Shown here: one piece after another, positions 46,678 to 55,725 of the stretch | Layout of the letters: every line of letters starts with the position of its first letter | How positions within the stretch are numbered: the first letter of the stretch is position 1 | From: Bifidobacterium canis | GTDB taxonomy: Bacteria; Actinomycetota; Actinomycetes; Actinomycetales; Bifidobacteriaceae | NCBI RefSeq assembly: GCF_009727065.1 | Contig: NZ_WNLP01000002.1 | Coordinates: forward strand, 1 to 64,000 | DNA: 64,000 bases | Reading direction: 5' to 3' | Notes under the pieces: model-generated | What the model was told of the DNA's origin: nothing | The model's input: only the letters and a program-made list of their open reading frames with translations | Database searches by the model: none | Made by a program: the position numbers and the translations under genes

Positions 46678-49600
46678 GCTCTTCCATCGGACGCAATTCG
46701 CTGATCATGGCCTCGGGAACGGCTGCGAGCCGCATAACCGGCCAGTTGCGCACCATTCTGCTCGCCGCAGCGATCGGAACAACCGGCTTGGCGGCCAACG
46801 CGTATCAGGCGGGTTCGATGATCCCGCAGGTCATCTTCACACTGGTGTCTGGCGGCATATTCAACGCCGTGCTCGTTCCGCACATCACACGCACGCTCAA
46901 CAGCAAGAACGCTCAGGAGACGCTCGATAAAATCGTCACGTTCGCGATCATGCTGCTGTTGGGCGCCACGTTGGTCATCGCGGCGCTCGCACCGGTGCTG
47001 ATACGCATCTACGTGAGTGGCAGCCCTGACCTCGTGAGCCTTTCGATGGCGTTCATGCTCTGGTGCACACCGCAGATCTTCTTCTACGGCCTGCACATGC
47101 TGCTCGGGCAGATTCTCGCCGTCAAGAACCATTTCGGCGCCTATGCATGGAGTTCGGTGGGCGCGAACGTCATCAGCTGCCTCGGTTTCGGCATCTTCAT
47201 CGTGCTGTTCGGCAATGCGGCTCACCAGCCCGCCGACTTCTGGACGCCAATGAAACTGGCGTTGACGGCTGGCACATGGACGCTGGGCGTCGCCTTCCAA
47301 GGCCTCATTCTGCTGGTGCCACTCAAAAACTCGGATTCCGCTTCCACCTGCGCTTCGGCGTGCGTGGCATCGGCCTGCGCTCGATGGGCCCTGTGGCTGC
47401 GTGGAGCTTGGGCATCGTCGGCGTCGATCAGCTCGTCAACGTCATCTCCACACGTGTGCTCACGAGCGCCCCTTCGGTCGCCGAGCGCACAATGCACATC
47501 AGCCAGTTCAACGTGGCTGGCAACGCCACTTATCAGAACGCCTACACGCTCTACATTCTGCCGTATTCGCTCATCGCAACATCGGTGGCGACGGCGCTGT
47601 TCCCGCAGATCGCGCAGGCGATCGCCACGAAGAATCTCGACAAGGCGCGTGACGATCTTTCTGGCGCATTGCGCACGGTCGGCGTCATCATGTGCTTCTT
47701 CACGGCAGCGTTCATCGTCATGCCGCTTGCCATAACCCGCTCGCTGCTGCCCACCGTCGGCGTCACGCAGGCGTTGCTGATCTGCGGGCCGCTCGTCGGC
47801 ATGAGCATCTGCCTGCCGCTCGCGAGCGCGTACCTGCTCATTCAACGCACGTTCTACGCGTTCGAAGACGGCCGTTCGCCATTCCTGTTCATGGCGTTGC
47901 TGAGCGCCATCCAGCTGGTGCTGTTCCTCGTTGGCACGCGCGTGGTCGACCCGACGAAGTGGGCGACGATGATCGGCGTCTGCCTGTCGCTGGCGTATGT
48001 GATTTCGTTCATGCCACTCGTGTTGATGCTGCGCAAACGCTTCGAGAACCGTCTCGACGGAAAGCGCATCGCCGTCACCTACGGCAAGGCGATACTCGCC
48101 GCGGTGATCGCCACGGTGATCGGTTTGGCGATCCGTGAGCCGATCTATTCCATCGCGCACGTCATGGAACCGCGCTTGGGTGTGGGCGGCTGGATTCTCA
48201 CCGTTCTCGCGACGGCGGTATTCGCGGTAATCCTCGGCGTCATCTATGTGGCGGTGCTGTGGGTGACGCGTTGCGAAGAACTGCTGTCGATGATCTCTTC
48301 GCTTCAAGCGCGCTTCGGGCGCGCGAAGAAGGCGCCGCAGCCTGCGGAACAAGCGGCAGCGCAGCCAGCGGAGACGGCGGAGCAGCGAGCGCAGAGCGAG
48401 CCAGCCGCCGAACCTATGCCACCGAGTTTCCCTCCGCAATCTTCCACAGATCTTCCGGCAGAACCGTATGGTCAGATCGAGCAGCTGGGCACGGTCGAGC
48501 CAATCGAACTTGCGGAGAACCCCGTTATGCTGACCAATAATCAGTCTCAGGGATTATCTCGCCCGACCAGTGGCAACAGTAGAATGAATGCCAGTATTGC
48601 AGCAGACAGCAGTCGTACAGATGGGGAACAGATGAGGCCGCATTTAGGAGATACCGTTCTCAACAGATACACGTTGGTATCACCGCTTCGTGAAGAGCCT
48701 GGGTTGCAGGCATGGAAGGCCAATGATCGCGTGCTTTCGCGCGACTGCCAGTTGTTTATTGTCAACAATAAGTCGGTGCTCGAAAGCACGAACGCGATCG
48801 CCGGCACGCTCGCCGCGTCGAAGAATCCGCGGTTCACACCGGTGCTGAGGTTGCTGCACGACGAGCAGGTCGCCGTCGTGCTCACACAGCTCGACGCAGG
48901 TGTGTCACTAACCGAATATTTGCAGCGCCCGGATAGCTCGCCGCTGAGTTACGAGGCGATGCGCACGATCATCGGCGAAGCTGCCGAAGCGATTTCGTCT
49001 CTGCAACGCGAGCATTTGACACACCGCGCGGTGTCTACCGACACTGTGCGCATCACTGTGCGCGGTGTGCAGCTTGCGGACGCGCCCATCAGCGCAGCGC
49101 TTTCCGACACGTCGGGTGCGTCGCCTGCCGACAACGAGGAGCGTCTCGCCGTCCGCCAGCTCGCGGGCGTGCTCTATGGCATGCTGACGCGCCGCCCGTC
49201 GACGTTCCCGCCGAAGTTTGATCTGAACGATCTGCCGGCGGATGTGCCGATGGAACTGTTCGTGATTTGCAAGCGCGGACTTGAATTGCAGGATGGCACG
49301 TCAACGACTATTCCGCTGCTCACGCTCAACGAGTTGAATATGCTGCTCGGCACATACAAACCGATGCATATGCTGACGAGGCACGATGTGCGCATTCCGA
49401 ACGCCGAGGGCGCATGCTCGGTGGTGTATGCTCCGGTGCGGCCGATTCTGCCGAGCGATCTCATCGAGCTACCGGGTTCGCTTATTTCGTCGCAGACATT
49501 GCCGTCGCTGTCATTCGCACCTGCTGGTGCGGCGCGGCTCGCTGCTGCCACAGCTGAAGATGAAGACGCTGAGGATGATGAGGCACCGGGTGAGAAAACC

Positions 49601-50635
49601 GCTCCTATGGCTGCCGGATCGTTCAAGGCGTTGTGGAACAAGAGCAAGGCCTACATGGAGGGCGGAGAAGACGCCACCGGCTCTGTGCCTGAGATTTCGC
49701 CAGCTGACGCCACCGAGATGTTCTCGGCATTCGACCCGAACGCCCCGCAGCCTATGCAGCCGAGCCGTTTGACCACTCCTGTTGACGTTTCGGCGGTGCG
49801 CAACGGTTCTGTAGATGTCACATCGTCACCGACCACAGGTTCTACCACCGGTCGCATTTCGATCGTCGATGACGAAGGCAATGAGGTTCCTGACGGCACG
49901 CAGTCGCAGCGTGCGCTGGAAGAGGAGAAGCGCGCCATCGACGCTTCGTATGCCGCTGGTACTCCGGCGTTGCCGCCGAGCTTCGCCCCGCAGAGCAATC
50001 CGGAGGCATCGGGCACCTCGTCGCTGCTCACGGCCACTCCTGAGAAGAAGCGCAACAAGGGTGTGACCGTGCTGATCATCGTCGTAGTGATCGCCGTTGC
50101 CACCGCTTTGGGCTTTGCCGTGCATTCGTTGGCCACGAGCGGTTCGCTGTTCGGCCTTGGCAAGCGTGATTCGAATTACTGGCCGAGCATGAGCGAAATC
50201 GACAAGGTGCCGTTCGGCGATCGTTCCGGCTCCGATGTCACGTCGTCGCCATCGACCAGCAGCACTCCGACGCCAACTCAGACCGAGACGAAGAAGCCTG
50301 AGAACACCACGGCGTACCCGATCTCGCAGCAGCGCTTCCTCGACCGCCCGAACGGTCAGCAGGGCTATGGCTACTACATTCAGCTCGACAAGAAGGAAAG
50401 CGTGTCGAAGATCGTCATCAAGATCCAGTCTTCGGGCGGCAAGGGCTACATTCGCGTCAACACGACCGGCGACCCGACCGCGGGCGAGCAGGTGGCTGAG
50501 TTCACCTTCGCAGAGGGAGGCACAACCGAGGTCAAGCTCGATAAGGCCGTTGACACGCAAGACATCGTGATGTGGGTGCCGATCGACTCACTGCCGGGCA
50601 ATCAGCTCTACATCAACTCGATGCAGGCCTTCTAG
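46674..50635 (+). pseudogene. murJ: MurJ lipid II flippase fused to pseudokinase, frameshifted
   Basis: The intact product would be 1320 residues. Residues 1-540 are the MviN/MurJ domain (about 14 helices), which flips lipid II across the membrane. A pseudokinase follows (about 653-890): its catalytic loop reads HRAVSTDT instead of HRDLKPxN, so it should not phosphorylate. Then come a Ser/Pro linker, one transmembrane helix (about 1128-1150) and an outside beta-rich domain. This matches the mycobacterial MviN plan, where the phosphorylated pseudokinase recruits FhaA. The frame breaks in AAAAA at 47325-47329; one more A gives LKKLGFRFHLRFGV and restores it. Because MurJ is essential, an error in the sequence is likely. 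It overlaps the previous gene by ATGA. Confidence 0.9.
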
Positions 50636-50660
50636 CGCCCTCTTTGAGCCGTATCATTAC

Positions 50661-50708
50661 AGCCGTTTCTAGCAGTTCATGCATATGAGTCGTTAGAAAC
50701 GGCTTTTT
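50661..50708 (+). terminator. terminator of murJ operon
   Basis: AGCCGTTTCTA (50661-50671) pairs with TAGAAACGGCT (50694-50704), followed by TTTTT. Confidence 0.93.
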
Positions 50709-50788
50709 GATGCATTTGCGCACACGCTGCTGGCACGCCGGTAGGGTAATGCGGAAATAATCGGGGCTTGCGTCCTATTGTGAATGGC

Positions 50789-51730
50789 ATGAGCGAACAG
50801 AACGAACAAGTGCGTAACGTCATCATCATCGGTTCAGGTCCGGCGGGCTACACCGCAGCCATCTACCTGGCACGAGCGGGGCTGAAGCCGCTCGTCATTG
50901 CAGGAGCTCTCACGCCTGGCGGCCAGCTGATCAACACGACGGAGGTCGAGAACTACCCTGGCTTCCCTGATGGTGTGATGGGGCCGGAGCTGATGGAGTC
51001 GATGCAGCGTCAGGCCGAACGTTTTGGCGCTGAGATCGTGTTCGACGACGTTGATGAGGCACAGTTGCAGAGTGATGTAAAAACGGTGCGTTGCAATGGC
51101 GGTCAAACGTTCCAGGCGCGTGCTGTGATCGTGTCGACCGGTTCGAACTACCGTCATCTCGATGTGCCGGGCGAAACGGAGTATTCGGGTAAGGGCGTCT
51201 CGTTCTGCGCCACGTGCGATGGCTTCTTCTTCCGCAACAAGCCGATCGTCGTCATTGGTGGTGGCGATTCGGCGATGGAGGAGGCGAACTTCCTGAGCCG
51301 TTTCGGATCGTCGGTCACGCTCATTCACCGTCGCGGCGAGTTCCGTGCCTCGCAGATCATGGTGGAGCGTACGCGGAACAATCCGAAGATCAACGTGCTG
51401 ACGAACACCGTGGTCGAGCGCATCAATGGCGACGGCAAGGGCGTCACCTCGCTTGATCTGCTCAATGTGGCGACGAACGAGCATACGCAGTTGGAGGCCA
51501 ACGGCGTATTCGTGGCGATCGGCCACATTCCGCAAACCCAATTGGTAGCCGGCCAAGTCGACCTAGATGCCAATGGCTACATCAAGGTCGAGGGCGCTTC
51601 CACCCGTACCAACGTGCCAGGCGTGTTTGCAGCAGGAGACTGTGCCGACCCCATCTATCAGCAGGCCATCAGTGCAGCGGGAACTGGCTGCCGTGCAGCC
51701 CTAGACGCCCAGCACTATCTAGCCGCCTAA
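50789..51730 (+). CDS. trxB: thioredoxin reductase
   Basis: The 313-residue flavoenzyme reduces thioredoxin with NADPH. Motifs are the FAD-binding IIGSGPAGYTAAIYLARAG, the redox CATC in SFCATCDG, the NADPH-binding VIGGGDSAMEEA and the C-terminal GVFAAGDCAD. The start ATG 50789 gives the family N terminus; its binding site is weak. In many actinobacteria trxB lies next to murJ and before parB, as here. Its 3' end (GQVDLDA... ALDAQHYL) is partly duplicated at 53916. After the TAA the same frame stays open for 34 codons. Confidence 0.96.
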   Translation: MSEQNEQVRNVIIIGSGPAGYTAAIYLARAGLKPLVIAGALTPGGQLINTTEVENYPGFPDGVMGPELMESMQRQAERFGAEIVFDDVDEAQLQSDVKTVRCNGGQTFQARAVIVSTGSNYRHLDVPGETEYSGKGVSFCATCDGFFFRNKPIVVIGGGDSAMEEANFLSRFGSSVTLIHRRGEFRASQIMVERTRNNPKINVLTNTVVERINGDGKGVTSLDLLNVATNEHTQLEANGVFVAIGHIPQTQLVAGQVDLDANGYIKVEGASTRTNVPGVFAAGDCADPIYQQAISAAGTGCRAALDAQHYLAA

Positions 51731-51882
51731 CTTCCCTCCCCTTCCTCTAAGGAGACGGAAGAGACCCTGTACACCCTCTATGAGCTGCTGGAAGCACTCA
51801 GAGATGGGAGTCAACTTGGCTTCTAAGCCTTAAAGTACGTCTTTTTCACGACCTGCCAAAGGTCGCGAAAACAGCCAAGAAC

Positions 51883-51996
51883 GGTTCGGGGAGGGGTGGG
51901 GAAACATCGCTGAGGAATGTGTTCGCACGAGCCACGCGAAGCGCGGCGAGCCCGAACACCCCTGACGAAGCGATGTTTCCCCACCCTCCCCGAACC
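51883..51996 (+). repeat. conserved-core hairpin element, copy 6 (expanded loop)
   Basis: The arms GGTTCGGGGAGGGG and complement flank a core that keeps GCTGAGGAATGTG and CACCCCTGACGAAGC but replaces the inner stem with a longer one (GTGTTCG/CGAACAC plus a loop). It is nearly identical to copy 7 at 54124, including 30 bases of left flank. Confidence 0.88.
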
Positions 51997-52226
51997 CAAA
52001 CCTTGCGGGACGAGTACCCAAAACCTGCAAGGTCGATACGAAGACCCTCAATTCGCAATTAAGCCACTTTATGATCGATCTGTGCTTCACGATCGCGCCG
52101 ACAGTCATCTCTGCTGTCGCCGGACGCAGCAAGCATCGTCTGACGACTCCGGCGCATCCGAAAGGACGCTCTGCTAAACAAAGAGTGCGGCGTCGCGCAC
52201 GGTGTGAGAAATCGTTGTGATCTCGT

Positions 52227-52514
52227 TCAACTGGTAGGCGCGGCGAGTTTCCTGCGCATGTACTCGCTGCGGCTAATATGGTAGCGCTTGGCCTCGTCGG
52301 TCAGCTCGTCGAGCGTTGATTGCGGAACCCGTATGCTCACGCTGACCATCCGCTCGTCCGGCCGTTCCAGATGCAGCCCGTAGTGGACTCGTCCGGTCAG
52401 ATCATCGGGTACGGTCTCCGACTCGGCCATCCGCTCGTCGGCCAGCACCTGCTCCTCGCTCATGCCGATCAGCTTGAGCAGCTCCTTGTCACGTTCGCTG
52501 AAACCGTCACTCAT
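52227..52514 (-). CDS. ribbon-helix-helix antitoxin (CopG-like)
   Basis: The 95-residue protein has a C-terminal ribbon-helix-helix DNA-binding motif (VSVSIRVPQSTLDELTDEAK, then ISRSEYMRRKL) and an acidic N-terminal half likely to bind the toxin. It overlaps the upstream toxin gene by four bases (ATGA). Toxin-first order is like brnTA. It probably represses the pair's promoter by binding the direct repeats at 52773-52840. Confidence 0.82.
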   Translation of the reverse strand: MSDGFSERDKELLKLIGMSEEQVLADERMAESETVPDDLTGRVHYGLHLERPDERMVSVSIRVPQSTLDELTDEAKRYHISRSEYMRRKLAAPTS

Positions 52515-52780
52515 CGTTGCCTCCTCAACTGGTCGAGCTCACGCCTGAACTTCTTGGTCGGCGGGGTGAACGCGTGGTAGACCACCAGAACGTCGCCAGC
52601 GACCCTGTACAGCAGCTCGACGTTCCTGCCGCGCCCGTCGAGCCCTATCGCCATCCATGCGCCGGACTCTCGCTGCGCGTCCACCATGACGCTGCGCACT
52701 GCGATCACCACGTCCTCCTCGGATAACTCCGGATGCCTGAACGTCACCCTGTCAAGAACCTGAATCTTCACACGCACCAC
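52511..52780 (-). CDS. BrnT-like toxin
   Basis: The 89-residue protein resembles small RelE-fold/BrnT toxins: FRHPELSEEDVVIAV, then a strand with GLDGRGRNVELLYRV, then DVLVVYHAFTPPTKKFRREL. BrnT-type toxins are ribonucleases. The start is one of several GTG codons (52780, 52777, 52771), inside a direct repeat. The pair lies in an island between duplicated trxB ends, fitting a recently acquired module. Family assignment rests on pattern and order only. Confidence 0.7.
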   Translation of the reverse strand: MVRVKIQVLDRVTFRHPELSEEDVVIAVRSVMVDAQRESGAWMAIGLDGRGRNVELLYRVAGDVLVVYHAFTPPTKKFRRELDQLRRQR

Positions 52781-52840
52781 CCGCGAACCACAAGCGTATT
52801 ACATGCGTAATCATACCCGCACCACCCGCGAATCACAAGC
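52773..52840 (-). promoter_or_regulatory. direct repeats at toxin-antitoxin promoter
   Basis: CGCACCACCCGCGAACCACA (from 52773) recurs at 52818 with one change over 23 bases, 45 bases apart (about four helical turns). They cover the toxin start region and sequence upstream, consistent with operators for the antitoxin. Confidence 0.6.
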
Positions 52841-52856
52841 AAGCTGCATAGAGCAG

Positions 52857-52899
52857 GGGGCGTCCGGCAAGATCGTTTTGATATCTTGTTGGACGCCCC
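52857..52899. terminator. hairpin between small membrane gene and TA pair
   Basis: GGGGCGTCC and CAAGAT pair with ATCTTG and GGACGCCCC. No T run is present. It lies 51 bases past the stop of the minus-strand membrane gene. Confidence 0.65.
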
Positions 52900-52949
52900 A
52901 CTCACTGAAAACATCAAGCAGCATGAACCGCTAAAAACGAAACCCGCTT

Positions 52950-53312
52950 TTACGGTTCTCTGCGCCCCGCCGAACGGTAGGCCGCCCACATGCACCAGAC
53001 CGCGTAGTACAACGACAGCAACATACGGGATAAATCGCAGTTGTACAGCAGCACGATGCCCAACGGGACCAACAGCGCCGCTAGGGTCATCGCCAACGAT
53101 CCACGATCAAACCGCCAGCACCGGTACACCAACACCGTCAGAAACATCAACCAGCCCGCGAGATACACGAATGCATACACCGTGAATGCGCCGGGGTGAG
53201 AGCCCATCTCATTAACCAGGCATAAAGCGAGGGCGCAACAGCCGATCAGGGCAGGGATTGGGCTCTGATCGTCTTGACTCAAACTGGGTATCGGAGCTGT
53301 CGATCTGGTCAT
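52950..53312 (-). CDS. small multi-helix membrane protein
   Basis: This 120-residue protein of unknown function has a polar N terminus (to about 18) and roughly four hydrophobic segments (ALIGCCALALCLV, FVYLAGWLMFLTVLVYRC, LAMTLAALLVPLGIVLLY, LSLYYAVWCMWAAY). ATG 53312 has AGGTG upstream. It is part of the island between trxB copies; no family is recognised. Confidence 0.65.
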   Translation of the reverse strand: MTRSTAPIPSLSQDDQSPIPALIGCCALALCLVNEMGSHPGAFTVYAFVYLAGWLMFLTVLVYRCWRFDRGSLAMTLAALLVPLGIVLLYNCDLSRMLLSLYYAVWCMWAAYRSAGRREP

Positions 53313-53416
53313 ATATTGCTCACCTGATTTCTGATCTCAGAGGAAGCCAGCCCCACTGCACTGTCAGGCACACTCCCTTGCGTTGAACGACAACCCCACT
53401 CATTTTCGTTGCCAAA

Positions 53417-53761
53417 CTATGACTTGGGCACACCTGTAGGTGCGCTTGCTTCGCCTGACCGTTGTTTCGTTCCCTCCAGTATCCTGCTTATGGAGTCAGG
53501 CCAGCAGAACACGATTGGCGCTACCAGCAGCCATGCGATCAACGCATCGCCTCCACGCAGGTAGTACACAATCGATATCACCGGCATGGCGATTGACAGG
53601 ATTGCTGTGAGCCAGCCCCAAAAATGTGATTGGAACCATTTCGGACGTTTTAGCTGAAGCATTGGCTCTTCACCGCGCCGACGCCGGACAGCATCATGGC
53701 CGCAAGCGTTGCGGCAATCCCCTTGATCACATTTCTTTTTCCATTTCATAGCCCTTCTCAT
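53417..53761 (-). CDS. small membrane protein
   Basis: The product is up to 114 residues: a Lys/Arg/Cys-rich N terminus, then two hydrophobic segments (FWGWLTAILSIAMPVISIVYYL, ALIAWLLVAPIVFCW) and a polar tail. The start is unclear: ATGs at 53761, 53749 and 53662 are possible; 53662 (MLQLKRPKW) would give 81 residues and drop the odd N terminus. No family is recognised. It lies in the same island. Confidence 0.5.
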   Translation of the reverse strand: MRRAMKWKKKCDQGDCRNACGHDAVRRRRGEEPMLQLKRPKWFQSHFWGWLTAILSIAMPVISIVYYLRGGDALIAWLLVAPIVFCWPDSISRILEGTKQRSGEASAPTGVPKS

Positions 53762-53915
53762 ATGAATGCGCTTATCCTGCGCGGATGGAGCCCCATTGTC
53801 TCCTAGTCAAAAAGACTACGAGACCGTAACCATCACGGCAACGAGGCACGCATGAAACAGCGAATAATCCGCCTGATCAGTAGCGCAAGACTGCTCAAAA
53901 CAGCGGGACGTTCTC

Positions 53916-54043
53916 GGCCAAGTCGACCTAGACGCCCAGCACTATCTAGCCTCCTAGCCCCTCCCTCCCCCTCCTCCCCTAAGGAGACGGAAGAGCCCCA
54001 GTACACCCTCTATGAGCTGCTGGAAGCGCCACTAGGCGTATAG
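53916..54043 (+). pseudogene. duplicated 3' fragment of trxB
   Basis: GGCCAAGTCGACCTAGA matches trxB at 51551-51567, then jumps to CGCCCAGCACTATCTAGCC, matching trxB at 51703 onward. The 140 bases in between are lost at a CCTAGA direct repeat. The matching continues past the stop (AAGGAGACGGAAGAG, TACACCCTCTATGAGCTGCT) and, after a divergent stretch, from 54088 through hairpin copy 7. It is non-functional. The gap 53762-54315 holds this fragment and that hairpin. Confidence 0.82.
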
Positions 54044-54123
54044 AGCCCATTGGCTATATGTCTCAACACAGGACTTGCGCCTTTTCGAGACCTGCCAAAA
54101 AGGTCGCGAAAACAGCCAAGAAC

Positions 54124-54238
54124 GGTTCGGGGAGGGGCGGGGAAACGTCGCTGAGGAATGTGTTCGCACGAGCCACGCGAAGCGCGGCGAGCCCGAACAC
54201 CCCTGACGAAGCGATGTTTCCCCGCCCCTCCCCGAACC
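54124..54238 (+). repeat. conserved-core hairpin element, copy 7 (expanded loop)
   Basis: It has the same arms and core as copy 6, with compensating changes (GGGGCGGGG against GGGGTGGGG on the left, matched on the right). It lies 77 bases past the parB stop. Confidence 0.88.
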
Positions 54239-54315
54239 CAAACCTTGCGGGCTCAAAAACCCGAACCTTCTAGGCTATAAATTCAGACGGCTATTGACAA
54301 AAGCCCAGAGAGCAC

Positions 54316-55725
54316 TTAGCCCAGCAGTTCGATGATTCGATTCATCTCTTCCGGTGACGAGAACACGATTTCGATACGCCCATGCTTCTCGGACCCCTTG
54401 ATCGACACCTTGGTGGAGAAACGCTTCTCCAGATGCTGCTGAATCGGCGACCCCGCCCACGGATTGTTGCGGTTCGTCTTCGGCTTGCGTGGCTCTTTGC
54501 CTGCGTTCATCGACACGATCTCTTCGGTGCTGCGCACGGAAAGACCTTCTTTGATGATGCGTTCGGCGAGCTTTTCCATCTCTTCGTCGCTGTTGAGCCC
54601 CAGCAGCGCACGCGCATGGCCCGATGACAGCAGTCCGGCTGCCACCTTCTTCTGCACGCTGGCTGGCAGGTTCATCAAACGCAGTGTGTTCGCGATCTGC
54701 GGGCGCGACTTCGACACCGATTGCGCGAGCTGCTTCTGCGTCAGTCCGAACTCGTCGATCATCTGCTGGTAGGCCGCCGCCTCTTCGAGCGGGTTCAGCG
54801 CCACTCGGTGCAGGTTTTCGAGCAGGGCGTCGCGCAGCATGTATTCGTCGGAGGTCGTTTTGACGATCACCGGAATCTCGTCGAGCCCTGCGAGCTGCGA
54901 CGCACGCCAACGGCGCTCCCCCATGATGAGCTCGTATTCGCTGTCCATATGGCCGGCGAACTGGTCATCCGAATTGTTCTGCGGGTGCTTGCGTGCCTCT
55001 TCGATTTGTTCCTGCGGACGCTTGCGCACGACGATCGGCTGCAAGACGCCGACTTCTTTGATCGACTCCGCGAGTTCGCGCAATTCGTCTTCGTTGAACA
55101 CGGTGCGTGGCTGGTAGAGGTTCGGTCCGATCTGATCTGGATGCAGTTCGATCAAATATCCACCTGCAACCGGCTTGAGTTCAGGCACATCGGATTCCGC
55201 GGTGTCAGACTGCGCTGAAGACGCTGACACAGACGCCGTTGACGCTCCTGCGAGAGGCGTTCCGTCGAAGAACATGTCGCTCGGATGCGCGGTCATCTGT
55301 GTGAGACCGGGCATCGTCGCGCGCTTGGTGTGCGAGGCTTTCTTCGGCTCTGTTTTCTTGCTCTCGACCGGATGATGCTCCGCGGCCTGCGGCTGCAACG
55401 TCATCGGCGCGGAGAGCTTGTTGACGGTTTCAGCGTGGATCGTCATTTCGCCCATCGACGGGATCGTCGAGCTCAGCGGCGAGATCGGCCCTTCCACGCT
55501 CACCGATGCCGATTCGCTGCTCGCTGCAGATTTCTCAGCCGGCTTCTGCGCCGACTTCGCTGCCTGAGCTGGCTTCTCAGCCGCTTTTCGCTGTGGTGCG
55601 GCGGCTGGCTTGGCGTTGTTCTGTGGTTGCGCCGCAGCCTGCGTTTCATGCTGGATTTCCTGCTCGTCCGGCAGTGTCGGGAACAGTGCGCCGAGTCCTC
55701 TGCCTAAGCGTGATTTCGATGCCAT
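54316..55725 (-). CDS. parB: chromosome partition protein ParB
   Basis: The 469-residue protein binds parS and spreads to load condensin and segregate origins. A long low-complexity, Ala/Glu/Lys-rich N-terminal region (to about 185) precedes the CTPase domain (LHPDQIGPNLYQPRTVF; GERRWRASQLAGLDEIPVIV), the helix-turn-helix (LTQKQLAQSVSKSRPQIANTLRLM) and a C-terminal dimerisation domain. The start overlaps the parA stop (TGATG). Five candidate parS sites occur in the window. Confidence 0.96.
   Translation of the reverse strand: MASKSRLGRGLGALFPTLPDEQEIQHETQAAAQPQNNAKPAAAPQRKAAEKPAQAAKSAQKPAEKSAASSESASVSVEGPISPLSSTIPSMGEMTIHAETVNKLSAPMTLQPQAAEHHPVESKKTEPKKASHTKRATMPGLTQMTAHPSDMFFDGTPLAGASTASVSASSAQSDTAESDVPELKPVAGGYLIELHPDQIGPNLYQPRTVFNEDELRELAESIKEVGVLQPIVVRKRPQEQIEEARKHPQNNSDDQFAGHMDSEYELIMGERRWRASQLAGLDEIPVIVKTTSDEYMLRDALLENLHRVALNPLEEAAAYQQMIDEFGLTQKQLAQSVSKSRPQIANTLRLMNLPASVQKKVAAGLLSSGHARALLGLNSDEEMEKLAERIIKEGLSVRSTEEIVSMNAGKEPRKPKTNRNNPWAGSPIQQHLEKRFSTKVSIKGSEKHGRIEIVFSSPEEMNRIIELLG

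Noticed and set aside
52768-52995. 75-residue minus-strand frame upstream of the toxin
   Set aside because: It spans a hairpin and the promoter direct repeats and lacks a binding site.
53852-54043. 63-residue open frame in the island
   Set aside because: It is the duplicated 3' end of trxB read in another frame, with no binding site of its own.
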